A stretch of 64,000 nucleotides of DNA, from contig NZ_SLWB01000004.1 of NCBI RefSeq assembly GCF_004340205.1, positions 124,001 to 188,000 of the forward strand. Reading direction: 5' to 3'. This document shows, one piece after another, positions 56,484 through 64,000 of this stretch (position 1 is its first letter; every line of letters begins with the position of its first letter). The position numbers and the translations under genes were made by a program. The notes under the pieces were generated by a model. That model did no database searches. It saw only the letters and a program-made list of their open reading frames with translations, and was not told the origin of the DNA. Source of the stretch: Acetobacteroides hydrogenigenes. Its GTDB lineage: Bacteria; Bacteroidota; Bacteroidia; Bacteroidales; ZOR0009.

Positions 56484-56729
56484 GGTTCTAGATTGTGAAC
56501 TACAACAGGGTCTCATATGTAAAGAGGTATTAAAGGTAACAACTTTTTATGCTCCAAAATTAAAATTGCAGGGCTTCCCTTTCAATAATTAATCGACAAG
56601 TTGGAGGAAGGTTTAGATAAACCGCCTGTTTTGGAGGATGAGCGCTCCACTCTTTTTACGAAATATTGGTTCTCGAGCTTGTTTTAATTAAAAAAAACTG
56701 ATCTTAGTAGCCAAAAAAATCAGACCTCA

Positions 56730-57803
56730 ATGAAAAGATTGCTTATTGTTGGCTTAATGCTGGCTGCGTCCTTTGCCAACGCACAGAAATCGCCTAAGAA
56801 TATTATTCTTATGATTGGTGATGGAATGGGGTACAACACGGTTTCTCTTCGCATCTTGGAGGCCAACGGAACCTCCAATTTCGAACGTTTTACCCATATA
56901 GGCTCCATTAAAACCTACAACTCGGATGGCGGCATTACCGATTCGGCTGCCGGAGGAACGGCATTTGCCATTGGCGAAAAAACCAAGGATGGCGTTGTGG
57001 GCATGGACGCAAACCTTCAGCCCAAAACGAACCTAATGGAGGTTGCCCAAAAGAATAAGCAGGCAACGGGTATTGTGGTTACCTGCGCGCTTACCCACGC
57101 AACTCCTGCCTCATTTTCGGCACATCAGCCAAAACGAAAAATGGCTGAAGAGATTGCTAACGACATCATCAACTCCAATATTGACCTGCTTGTTGGTGGC
57201 GGTATAAAGCACTTCACCAAGCGAAAAGATGGACGCAACCTGTTTGACGAAGCAAAAACAAAGGGCTACAACGTATTTACCGATACCACGTCGTACTTTA
57301 GCGCAACACCTCAAAAGGCAATGGTGCTGGTCGCAGACGAACACCTTAAAGCAGCCGACAAGGAAAGGGGCAACTTCCTCCCCCGCGCAACTATGAAAAC
57401 GATCGAACTCCTTAGGGATAATAAAAAAGGATTCTTTATGATGGTAGAAGGATCGCAAATAGACTGGGCTGCACACGGGAATGACGCCAATCAGATAAAG
57501 GCCGAAATGGCAGACTTCGACAAAACCATTGGCGCTGTTCTTGACTTCGCCCAAAAGGATGGCAACACCCTTGTTATTGTTTTGGCAGACCACGATACCG
57601 GAGGCTTAACCCTTCCTCCTACCGAGGTGAACAACCTTAGCGAAGAATACGGCAGCTACGTCGTTAAGTTTTCTACCGGAGCGCACTGTGGAACCCTTAT
57701 CCCTGTATTTGCCTATGGCCCCGGCGCCGAAAAATTCCAGGGCATCTACCAGAATAGCGACGTTTTCCACAAGATTATGCAGCTGAAGAAGTGGGGAAAG
57801 TAG
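56730..57803 (+). CDS. Alkaline phosphatase, exported
   Basis: 357 residues with a signal peptide (MKRLLIVGLMLAASFANA). Nucleophile Ser72 in GGITDSAAGGTAFAIG; metal ligands in NIILMIGDGMG, LTHATPASF, MMVEGSQIDWAAHGND and LADHDTGG; the final His in FSTGAHCGTLIPVFAYG. Hydrolyses phosphomonoesters in the periplasm with zinc and magnesium. No Pho-box-like operator is apparent in the 246-bp upstream region shared with the LiaF-like gene. Confidence 0.93.
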   Translation: MKRLLIVGLMLAASFANAQKSPKNIILMIGDGMGYNTVSLRILEANGTSNFERFTHIGSIKTYNSDGGITDSAAGGTAFAIGEKTKDGVVGMDANLQPKTNLMEVAQKNKQATGIVVTCALTHATPASFSAHQPKRKMAEEIANDIINSNIDLLVGGGIKHFTKRKDGRNLFDEAKTKGYNVFTDTTSYFSATPQKAMVLVADEHLKAADKERGNFLPRATMKTIELLRDNKKGFFMMVEGSQIDWAAHGNDANQIKAEMADFDKTIGAVLDFAQKDGNTLVIVLADHDTGGLTLPPTEVNNLSEEYGSYVVKFSTGAHCGTLIPVFAYGPGAEKFQGIYQNSDVFHKIMQLKKWGK

Positions 57804-57918
57804 GAAGAAGAAGTTAAACGGAAGTGGCGCGAAGCGACATCCCGCCTAAGCGGAATTAAAGAATAGGCCTCTTTATTCACCTCTCAAATCACATATCGCA
57901 AATCACACATCCTCATAA
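57804..57918. repeat. Fragment of GTTAAACGGAAGT dispersed sequence
   Basis: GAAGTTAAACGGAAGTGGCG, then CGAAGCGACATCCCGCC (about 57811-57846) matches the flank of the 11-bp array at 26475-26515 after tyrA. The remaining bases carry CACATATCGCAAATCACACA, a short internal duplication. Confidence 0.6.
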
Positions 57919-57950
57919 GGGCCTTTCGAAAGAGAGGTCTTTTTTTATTT
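57919..57950 (+). terminator. Terminator between alkaline phosphatase and prfA
   Basis: GGCCTTTC / GAGAGGTC (with two wobbles), loop GAAA, followed by TTTTTTTATTTT. Confidence 0.75.
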
Positions 57951-58041
57951 TCGCCAACAACCAAAAGGACATCACCATTTCCTTCTGATTACCAATAAAT
58001 ACTAATTTATCCAATTAGCACGGCTATTTGAGGGAAAGTTG

Positions 58042-58049
58042 TAAATTTG
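58042..58049 (+). promoter_or_regulatory. -7 promoter element of prfA
   Basis: TAAATTTG matches TAnnTTTG, 27 bp before ATG 58077. AGAAGGA (58061-58067) is a Shine-Dalgarno candidate. Confidence 0.5.
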
Positions 58050-58076
58050 CAACCAATTTTAGAAGGATTCAACACT

Positions 58077-59165
58077 ATGTCAGAGAACTCATTCTTAAGC
58101 AAATTAGAGTTTTTCAAGATTAAGTTCGAGGAAGTTGGTCAGCAGATCACCGACCCGGATGTAATCGCCGATATGAAAAAGTACGTGGCCCTGAACAAGG
58201 AGTACCGCGAGCTAGAACCCATTGTAGCAGCATACGAACGATATAAAATTGTTGTTAGCAACCTTGCCTTTTCGAAGGACGTTCTTGCCAACGAAAAGGA
58301 CGAGGAGATGCGCGACATGGCCAAGATGGAAATCGACGAGCTCGAAACCGAAAAGGTTGAACTTGAGGAAAACATCAAGTTCATGCTTATCCCTGCCGAT
58401 CCACAGGACGAGAAGAACGCCATCCTCGAAATCCGTGGTGGTACCGGTGGCGACGAGGCAGCCATCTTTGCCGGCGACCTCTTCCGCATGTACTCGAAGT
58501 ACTTCGAAAAGAAGGGCTGGCGTACCGAGGTTACCAGCTTCTCCGAGGGTACTGCAGGCGGCTACAAAGAAATCGTAATCAAGGTATCGGGCGATAAGGT
58601 GTATGGAACGCTGAAGTACGAATCGGGCGTGCACCGCGTACAGCGCGTACCCCAAACCGAAACCCAAGGACGCGTACACACATCGGCTGCAACCGTAGCC
58701 GTGCTACCCGAAGCCGACGAGTTCGACGTACAGATCAGCATGAACGACATCCGCAAGGACACCTACTGTTCGTCGGGTCCTGGAGGTCAGTCGGTGAACA
58801 CCACCTACTCGGCCGTGCGCCTTACCCACATCCCTACCGGAATTGTGGTACAGTGCCAGGACGAAAAGTCGCAGATCAAGAACTTCGACAAGGCGCTCAA
58901 CGAGCTTCGTACTCGTATCTACAACATGGAGTACCAAAAGCACATGGATGCCATTTCGAAGCAGCGTAAGACAATGGTATCTACCGGCGACCGCTCGGCC
59001 AAGATCCGCACCTACAACTACCCACAGGGCCGTATCACCGATCATCGTATCAACTACACCGTGTACAACCTTCCGGTGTTTATGGATGGCGACATTCAGG
59101 ACCTGATCGACAAGCTACAGTTTGCCGAAAATTCGGAACGTTTGAAGGAAACAGAATTGAGCTAG
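58077..59165 (+). CDS. prfA: Peptide chain release factor 1
   Basis: 362 residues. Recognises UAA and UAG. Domain 1 helical, then the codon-recognition region and the catalytic GGQ loop (SGPGGQSVNTTYSAVRLTHI). The anticodon-like tripeptide appears in the RVQRVPQTETQGRVHTSAATV region (PxT type: residues P-Q-T here preceding). Start at ATG 58077 rather than the earlier ATG at 58047, which would overlap the -7 element. A terminator follows. Confidence 0.96.
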   Translation: MSENSFLSKLEFFKIKFEEVGQQITDPDVIADMKKYVALNKEYRELEPIVAAYERYKIVVSNLAFSKDVLANEKDEEMRDMAKMEIDELETEKVELEENIKFMLIPADPQDEKNAILEIRGGTGGDEAAIFAGDLFRMYSKYFEKKGWRTEVTSFSEGTAGGYKEIVIKVSGDKVYGTLKYESGVHRVQRVPQTETQGRVHTSAATVAVLPEADEFDVQISMNDIRKDTYCSSGPGGQSVNTTYSAVRLTHIPTGIVVQCQDEKSQIKNFDKALNELRTRIYNMEYQKHMDAISKQRKTMVSTGDRSAKIRTYNYPQGRITDHRINYTVYNLPVFMDGDIQDLIDKLQFAENSERLKETELS

Positions 59166-59171
59166 CATACT

Positions 59172-59204
59172 CTAAAGAGCGGGTTATTGCCCGCTCTTTC
59201 TATA
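59172..59204 (+). terminator. Terminator between prfA and pyrF
   Basis: AAAGAGCGGG / CCCGCTCTTT with loop TTATTG, then CTATAT. A partial T run only. Confidence 0.75.
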
Positions 59205-59222
59205 TCAAATACCACAACCAAC

Positions 59223-60053
59223 ATGAACGCACAGCAGCTATTCGAACAGATTCAGGCCAAGCGCAGCTTCCTCTGCGTGGGGCTCGACAGCGATATCACC
59301 AAGATACCTCAACATCTTCTCAGCACAGAAGATCCCATCTTCGAGTTCAACAAGGCGATTGTTGATGCTACCGCCGAGTACGCCGTAAGCTACAAGCCAA
59401 ACTTGGCCTTCTACGAGTCGCTGGGCGTTGCCGGTTGGATTAGCCTGCATAAAACCGTTAGGTACATCCGCGAGCGCTACCCCTCGCAGTTTATCATTGC
59501 CGATGCCAAGCGCGGCGATATCGGCAACACCTCCGAGATGTACGCCAAGGCGTTCTTCGAGGGGTTCGACTTCGACGCGGTAACCCTTGCCCCCTACATG
59601 GGCAGCGACACCGTTACCCCATTTCTGAAGTACGAGGGCAAGTGGAGCATCATCCTAGCGCTTACCTCCAACAAGTCGGCCGCCGACTTCCAGCTGCTGG
59701 AGGATGCCGCCAACGGCAAAAAGATTTACGAGGATGTGATTACCACATCTGCACAGTGGGGAACTACAGACAACACGATGTACGTTGTTGGCGCCACCAA
59801 GGCCGAGATGCTGGGCGATGTTCGCCAGCTGATCCCTAACCACTTCCTGCTAGTACCAGGAGTAGGCGCTCAGGGTGGAAGCCTTAGCGAGGTAGCTAAG
59901 CATGGGATGAACAGCCAATGCGGCCTGCTGGTGAACAGCTCGCGCGCCATCATCTACGCCGACACCACCGAGAACTTTGCCGCAGCAGCAGCCAAAGCCG
60001 CCCGCGAGGTGCGCGACGAGATGGACATCCTGCTAAAGGAAAAAGGGTTGTAG
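59223..60053 (+). CDS. pyrF: Orotidine 5'-phosphate decarboxylase, type 2
   Basis: Last step to UMP. 276 residues. [13 protein letters not shown], the catalytic stretch [15 protein letters not shown] (Asp-Lys-Asp), [11 protein letters not shown] and [11 protein letters not shown]. Length and motif order match the subfamily 2 enzymes found in Bacteroidetes. Start at ATG 59223; the longer frame from 59187 runs through the prfA terminator. Confidence 0.95.
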   Translation: MNAQQLFEQIQAKRSFLCVGLDSDITKIPQHLLSTEDPIFEFNKAIVDATAEYAVSYKPNLAFYESLGVAGWISLHKTVRYIRERYPSQFIIADAKRGDIGNTSEMYAKAFFEGFDFDAVTLAPYMGSDTVTPFLKYEGKWSIILALTSNKSAADFQLLEDAANGKKIYEDVITTSAQWGTTDNTMYVVGATKAEMLGDVRQLIPNHFLLVPGVGAQGGSLSEVAKHGMNSQCGLLVNSSRAIIYADTTENFAAAAAKAAREVRDEMDILLKEKGL

Positions 60054-60060
60054 AAGAAAA

Positions 60061-60092
60061 GACTCTAGATGTTAGATTTTAGATATTAGACA
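60061..60092. repeat. TTAGAC-type string after pyrF
   Basis: GACTCTAGATGTTAGATTTT then AGATATTAGACA: the same string that occurs at 1922, 26926, 32067 and 63041. Confidence 0.6.
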
Positions 60093-60100
60093 ATCCATAT

Positions 60101-60138
60101 AAAACCTGACAGGTCTTCAAGACCTGTCAGGTTTTATT
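60101..60138 (+). terminator. AACCTGACAGGTC hairpin after pyrF
   Basis: AAAACCTGACAGGTC / GACCTGTCAGGTTTT with loop TTCAA is a perfect 15-bp stem followed by ATTAA. It may terminate pyrF; the same repeat occurs at 26880. Confidence 0.7.
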
Positions 60139-60159
60139 AATCACCAGCAAACTTCCCCC

Positions 60160-60465
60160 ATGAACCTCCTCCGCGAAAAGCGCACCATCGCCGTAATGAT
60201 AGGCCTATACTGCCGCCACCACCACGGCAAGGGCGAAACGCTGTGCACCAGCTGCACCTCGCTCCTCGAGTACGCCACCCGCCGAATCGACAGCTGCAAG
60301 TTCGGCCCCCACAAGCCCGTATGCGCCAAGTGCACCATTCATTGCTATAAATCAGACATGCGCCAGCAGGTACGCCAGGTGATGCGATTCTCAGGTCCTC
60401 GCATGCTCTACCGATCGCCCTACCTTGCCATCTGCCACATCATCGATAGCTGGCGGAAGCGGTAG
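60160..60465 (+). CDS. ygbA: YgbA family protein (nitrous oxide-stimulated promoter family)
   Basis: 101 residues. Cys- and His-rich: LYCRHHHG, LCTSCTSLLEYATRRID, CKFG, VCAKCTIHCYKSDMRQQV, MRFSGPRM. The spacing (CxxC, CxxCxxxC) suggests metal or cluster binding and matches YgbA_NO family proteins. In Escherichia coli YgbA supports recovery from nitrosative stress (family knowledge). Monocistronic after pyrF. Confidence 0.85.
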   Translation: MNLLREKRTIAVMIGLYCRHHHGKGETLCTSCTSLLEYATRRIDSCKFGPHKPVCAKCTIHCYKSDMRQQVRQVMRFSGPRMLYRSPYLAICHIIDSWRKR

Positions 60466-60500
60466 CCTCGCACACAGCCCCACCAAATATCCTCAACCAT

Positions 60501-60820
60501 CACCGCTGATTGATGTGGCATCAAGCTTTATTTCTGTGGCACCGACTTTCAATTCTGTGGCATCAATTTTCATTTCAGAGGCTTCAAATTCTATTTCGGG
60601 GGCGCTAATTTTCATTTCGGTAAGAACAAGCTTTATTTCTGTGGCGCTGACTTTCATTTCTGCAAGTTCAAGCTTTATTTCTGTGGAGTTAACTTACATT
60701 TCTGTGGCACCAACTTACACTTCGGGGGTGACACATTCAATTGATGTGGCATCAAACCCCATTTCGGGGGCGTCATGTTTCGTTTCTGTGGCACCGACTT
60801 ACACATCGGCAACCAAAAGC
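60501..60820. repeat. 21-bp degenerate tandem repeat (about 15 units)
   Basis: Units are 21 bp long and vary around TTTCATTTCTGTGGCACCAAC: TTTATTTCTGTGGCACCGAC, TTTCAATTCTGTGGCATCAA and TTACACTTCGGGGGTGACAC are examples. Start word TTTCATTT or TTTATTT, middle CTGTGGC or CGGGGGC, end CAAC or CAAG. In one frame it reads as a heptapeptide with consensus FISVAPT, probably accidental. Confidence 0.88.
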
Positions 60821-60885
60821 AGCATCACCACGCAACCGGATCACCTCGCAGCAGCGCCTAATCCAATAGCGGCATCGCCAGAACG

Positions 60886-60921
60886 CAAAAAGGGTCGTCC
60901 AGCTGTGGACGACCCTTTACT
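60886..60921. terminator. Terminator of the M20 dipeptidase
   Basis: AAAGGGTCGTCC / GGACGACCCTTT with loop AGCTGT. On the minus strand an A/T-rich tail follows (GCAAAAAGG complement), serving the dipeptidase. Confidence 0.8.
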
Positions 60922-60939
60922 TTGTATGGTGTAGGAAGC

Positions 60940-62313
60940 TTACTTCTTCATCTCCTCGTTGTAGTGGCCGTAGAAGTGCGTGTTGGCCTCGATTCCCTTA
61001 AAGAAGCGGTTGAGCGAGAAGCTCTCGTTGGGCGAGTGAACGCGGTCGGACTCGTGCCCATACCCCATTAGGATGGACTTAATGCCTAGCACCTTCTCGA
61101 ATACAGCCACAATAGGGATACTTCCACCACTACGGAGTGGAATTGGCTGATCGCCGAACACATCGACACATGCCTTTGAAGCTGCACGGTAGCCGGGATG
61201 CTCGGATGGCGATACGTAAGGAGCACCACCGTGATGGGCAGTTACCTTTACCTTTACGCTCTTTGGCGCGATAGCCTCGAAGTGTGCCTTAAACAGGTCA
61301 GATATCTTATGATGCTCCTGGTTAGGCACCAGGCGCATGGAGATCTTTGCAAATGCCTTAGAAGGGGTTACCGTCTTAGAGCCCTCGCCGGTGTAGCCAC
61401 CCCAAATACCGTTTACGTCGAGCGATGGACGTATACCGGTGCGCTCGTTGGTGCTGAAGCCTGCTTCGCCCTGCACCTCGTCGATGTCAAGGGCCTTCTT
61501 GTACTCATCCAGGTTGAAGGGTGCCCTGGCGAGCATGGCGCGATCTTCGGCCGATACCTCTAGAACATCGTCGTAGAAGCCTGGAATGGCGATGTGACCG
61601 TTATCGTCGATGCACGAGGCAATCATCTTAGCCAGTACGTTGATTGGGTTGGCCACCGCACCACCAAAGATGCCCGAGTGTAGGTCTTGGTTTGCACCGG
61701 TAACCTCAACCTCCATGTAGGCCAAGCCGCGGAGGCTTTGGGTAAGGGTTGGGGTATTCTCGCCAATCATGCTGGTATCCGAGATAAGGATTACGTCGGC
61801 AGCAACCAAATCCTTGTACTTCTTGCACCACTCCTCGAGATTTGGCGATCCGATCTCCTCCTCGCCCTCGATCATAAACTTCACGTTATTCTTCAGCTGG
61901 CCAGTTTTAACCAGGTATTCGAAAGCCTTGATCTGAGTAAACATCTGACCCTTGTCGTCGTTGGCACCGCGAGCCCAAATACGGCCATCGCGAATAACGG
62001 GCTCGAAAGGGTTGCTGTTCCATAGCTCTACGGGATCAACCGGCATTACGTCGTAGTGACCGTAGATTAGAACGGTTGGTGCAGTAGGATCAACGATCTT
62101 CTCGCCAAACACCACAGGGTTGCCCGACGATGGGATTACCTCTGCCCTATCGGCACCAGCCGAAAGAATTGAGTCCTTTATATACTCCGCCGTACGAACC
62201 ATATCCGGCTTATGCTCAGCTTGCGATGAGATAGAAGGGATGCGAATCAACCCAAAAAGCTCGTCAAGGAAGCGCTCCTTGTTTTCTTCGATATACGTTT
62301 TGATGTTACTCAT
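60940..62313 (-). CDS. M20 family dipeptidase
   Basis: 457 residues. Metal-binding IYGHYDVMPVDPVELW (His, Asp), ARGANDDKGQMF, MIEGEEEIGSPNLE (Glu-Glu base), ISDTSMI, and the late GYGHESDRVHSPNESF. Between them is the M20 dimerisation lid. Similar to Gly-X or CNDP-like dipeptidases. Cytoplasmic, no signal. Confidence 0.93.
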   Translation of the reverse strand: MSNIKTYIEENKERFLDELFGLIRIPSISSQAEHKPDMVRTAEYIKDSILSAGADRAEVIPSSGNPVVFGEKIVDPTAPTVLIYGHYDVMPVDPVELWNSNPFEPVIRDGRIWARGANDDKGQMFTQIKAFEYLVKTGQLKNNVKFMIEGEEEIGSPNLEEWCKKYKDLVAADVILISDTSMIGENTPTLTQSLRGLAYMEVEVTGANQDLHSGIFGGAVANPINVLAKMIASCIDDNGHIAIPGFYDDVLEVSAEDRAMLARAPFNLDEYKKALDIDEVQGEAGFSTNERTGIRPSLDVNGIWGGYTGEGSKTVTPSKAFAKISMRLVPNQEHHKISDLFKAHFEAIAPKSVKVKVTAHHGGAPYVSPSEHPGYRAASKACVDVFGDQPIPLRSGGSIPIVAVFEKVLGIKSILMGYGHESDRVHSPNESFSLNRFFKGIEANTHFYGHYNEEMKK

Positions 62314-62341
62314 TGTATCAATTTTAAATTTGCCCTAAAAT

Positions 62342-62374
62342 AAACAATCCCCGCAAATTTCGGGGATCGTTTTA
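62342..62374 (-). terminator. Terminator of the DUF3109 gene
   Basis: Minus-strand stem ATCCCCG / CGGGGAT with loop AAATTTG and outer AAAAC/GTTT pairs, then TTTATTTTA. Confidence 0.75.
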
Positions 62375-62421
62375 CAAATTATAATTAAAATCGTCGCCTT
62401 TAGCTACAAACACCAACTATT

Positions 62422-63006
62422 CTACTCGTTTTGGTTTTCTAATTCAAGCATTTTGGCTGCATCCTCTATTTTTTGGTAGAACTCCTCGCCAAAACGGCGG
62501 ATGAGCGGCTCCTTTAGAAACTTGTAAACGGGCAAACCAATGTTGCTTCCAAGAATACGGGCGGGCTTGCAGATATCCCATACGTCGTAGTTTACGCCGA
62601 TAAGACCGTTGGAGAACTCCTTAATTCGAATTGGGTAGAGGTAGCACGAGATGGGCTTCTGAAAAACGGTCTTTCCCTCCCGGTATGCCTTCTCGATGGC
62701 GCAAAGGGTAACGCCATCCTCCACGTAGGTGTAGGCGCACTCGCCCTTGTTGATAAGCGGAGTTGTCCACTCGCCATCGCTATCCTTTACCACAACCGCC
62801 TGCGCTTCTACAGCTGCAATGCCCTGTGGTGTCATGTAGGGTTTCCAACTGGGGTACTCGCTCTCCATCACATCCATCTCATCCTCGTTAACAGGGGCTC
62901 CCGAATCGCCGCTCACGCAGCATTCGCCCTTACATTTGGACAGGTCGCAGCAAAACTGTTTTTCGAAGATGTTAAGGCTGAATATAACGTTGTCGATTTG
63001 AATCAT
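62422..63006 (-). CDS. DUF3109 family protein
   Basis: 194 residues. Rich in conserved Cys: CCDLSKCKGECCVSGDSGAP, GECAYTYVEDGVTLCAIEK, ISCYLYPIRI and DICKPAR, the spacing of the DUF3109/YkgJ zinc- or cluster-binding type. Function not known. The neighbour downstream is the dipeptidase, separated by a terminator. Confidence 0.88.
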   Translation of the reverse strand: MIQIDNVIFSLNIFEKQFCCDLSKCKGECCVSGDSGAPVNEDEMDVMESEYPSWKPYMTPQGIAAVEAQAVVVKDSDGEWTTPLINKGECAYTYVEDGVTLCAIEKAYREGKTVFQKPISCYLYPIRIKEFSNGLIGVNYDVWDICKPARILGSNIGLPVYKFLKEPLIRRFGEEFYQKIEDAAKMLELENQNE

Positions 63007-63039
63007 GCTCGCAAAATTTCGTCAAAGATAGAATTTTTG

Positions 63040-63073
63040 AGTCGTTAGACGTTAGATATTAGACGTTAGACCA
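63040..63073. repeat. TTAGAC-type string before the DUF3109 gene
   Basis: GTCGTTAGACGTTAGATATT then AGACGTTAGACC. Fifth locus with this string. The rest of the 153-bp spacer between the DUF3109 gene and the Memo-like gene shows nothing. Confidence 0.65.
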
Positions 63074-63159
63074 CACCATACCCGCGTAGATTAGATTCTT
63101 TAACTTCTTTGACCTCAAAATTTAGTTTAATTCCAACAGAACTTACGATCCCCTCCACA

Positions 63160-63993
63160 CTAGTGATACGCTAGCATCGAGACATAATCGACTACCTCGG
63201 CAGATGGATAAACCTCGCCGGAATGCCCGCGCTTAAGCACATCAACCTTTGCGCTTTGATCGACCATCTTGGCGAAGGCTAACAACGTCATTATCGGACC
63301 AAAACCGCAGATGGAGATATGCATGGTTCGCACACGATGCTCGAACTCGCCCAAGTCGAACTGCAGCAGCGGCTCTAGGGCCATGCTGTCGAGCTCGTAC
63401 CCCACCTTCGAGTTCTTGAAATGGGTGAAGTCGGACGAGGCAATCAGCAGAATCCTTCGGTTAAGCTTATCGGCGGCGGCTTTGAGCTGTTCGGCCAGCG
63501 TACGGGCGTTGTGGTGATTCTGCTCGAGCATGTTTATGGTTAGCAGCTTAACCTTTCCATCCAAAAAATACTGGATAAAGGGAACGACAACCTCGGCCGA
63601 GTGCTCGTACCGTTGTGCCTCATCGTTAAAGGGAAGTCCCAACTCGCGAGCTAGCTCCATATCAACATCAATAAGCCCTAAGGGAGACTGCCACTGGGTA
63701 TGGCTATCGAGCGACATCGGGCTGTTGCCCATGCCCGTATGGTTTGGCGATACCACCACCACCGTATCGAACACCTGCTGGCTTTCGCGAACAATCTCGA
63801 AGAAATGGACGGCCTGATGGGCGCAAAAAATGTGTCCGGCATGCGGAACAACCCCACCGATTAAGGCATAATCCTTTAACGAGTAGCATATCTCATCCTT
63901 TTGCATGGTCACCTCGATACCGAATAGCTTTTCGATATCAGCCCGCTTATCGGAGTAGAACCGACCTTCGGCATAGTTTGCTCTTACTGACAT
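63160..63993 (-). CDS. Memo-family protein (AmmeMemoRadiSam system protein B)
   Basis: 277 residues. RANYAEGRFYS, GGVVPHAGHIFCAHQAV, VVVVSPNHTGMG, SAEVVVPFIQYF, LIASSDFTHFK, and the late KRGHSGEVYPSAEVVDY. The His residues of PHAGH, PNHTG and the HSAEV and DFTHF region form the metal-binding pocket of the family. The AmmeMemoRadiSam set also includes AMMECR1 and a radical SAM protein, which would lie past the right edge. ATG at 63993, seven bases from the edge. Confidence 0.9.
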   Translation of the reverse strand: MSVRANYAEGRFYSDKRADIEKLFGIEVTMQKDEICYSLKDYALIGGVVPHAGHIFCAHQAVHFFEIVRESQQVFDTVVVVSPNHTGMGNSPMSLDSHTQWQSPLGLIDVDMELARELGLPFNDEAQRYEHSAEVVVPFIQYFLDGKVKLLTINMLEQNHHNARTLAEQLKAAADKLNRRILLIASSDFTHFKNSKVGYELDSMALEPLLQFDLGEFEHRVRTMHISICGFGPIMTLLAFAKMVDQSAKVDVLKRGHSGEVYPSAEVVDYVSMLAYH

Positions 63994-64000
63994 AGGGCTC

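Noticed and set aside
60425-60934. Open frame of 169 codons across the 21-bp repeat (heptapeptide FISVAPT)
   Set aside because: It overlaps ygbA, exists because 21 is a multiple of three, has no start context and runs through a terminator. Treated as non-coding repeat.

Overview
The window looks like chromosomal DNA of a Bacteroidetes bacterium, most likely a member of Bacteroidales or a close relative. The evidence is the gene complement (membrane-bound LytTR regulators, DUF3109, a GH109-like oxidoreductase, M3 peptidases with signal peptide or lipobox, the AroQ-fused DAHP synthase), promoters of the Bacteroidetes type (-7 element TAnnTTTG), frequent absence of a Shine-Dalgarno sequence, and several GTG or TTG starts. 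No rRNA, tRNA, phage, IS transposase or CRISPR array is seen. Nearly every gene belongs to a known family; the unusual content is in regulatory and intergenic DNA.

Layout. 1-9.3 kb: the 3' part of uvrA, then a complete 2-oxo-acid dehydrogenase operon (E1alpha, E1beta, E2, E3) followed by a lipoate-protein ligase-like gene, and a universal stress protein. 9.4-16.3 kb, minus strand: GH109-like oxidoreductase, malate dehydrogenase (frameshifted as given), a TolC/adaptor efflux pair without an inner-membrane pump, and glmM. 16.5-22.7 kb: rluB-like pseudouridine synthase with an Arg-rich repeat tail, an alpha/beta-hydrolase-like protein, a membrane LytTR regulator, a methyltransferase, an HdeD-like membrane protein and a ferredoxin-NADP reductase-like flavoprotein. 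22.9-33.1 kb: an aromatic amino acid region, pheA - aminotransferase - tyrA - aroF/chorismate mutase - aroB - aroD - aroE - aroA - aroC, which covers the pathway except shikimate kinase. It is preceded by two tandem Phe/Tyr-rich leader peptides, each with its own terminator and antiterminator. 33.3-36.3 kb: an ABC transporter/YtrA-type GntR operon with a perfect inverted repeat over its promoter. 36.7-42.1 kb: two paralogous M3 dipeptidyl carboxypeptidases flanking a patatin. 42.8-46.0 kb: dnaB, an outer-membrane protein and an esterase. 46.2-49.2 kb: a sulfur module (DsrE-like, TusE/DsrC-like, sulfide:quinone oxidoreductase-like) divergent from a Crp/Fnr regulator with two FNR-type boxes between them. 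49.3-64 kb: YjjG-like HAD phosphatase, DEAD-box helicase, purine permease, YqaA-like membrane protein, a LiaF-like/LytS/LytR operon, alkaline phosphatase, prfA, pyrF, ygbA, an M20 dipeptidase, a DUF3109 protein and a Memo-family protein.

Two patterns stand out. First, the tandem attenuators upstream of pheA: leader 1 is Phe-biased and leader 2 Tyr-biased, and the terminators are in series, so the operon could integrate Phe and Tyr supply. Second, at least six intergenic regions are filled with degenerate tandem repeats whose sequences differ from locus to locus but whose periods are 11, 21, 41, 42 or 43 bp, all close to whole numbers of DNA helical turns. Dispersed palindromes (REP/BIME-like units, AACCTGACAGGTT hairpins, TTAGAC-rich strings) add to this intergenic decoration.
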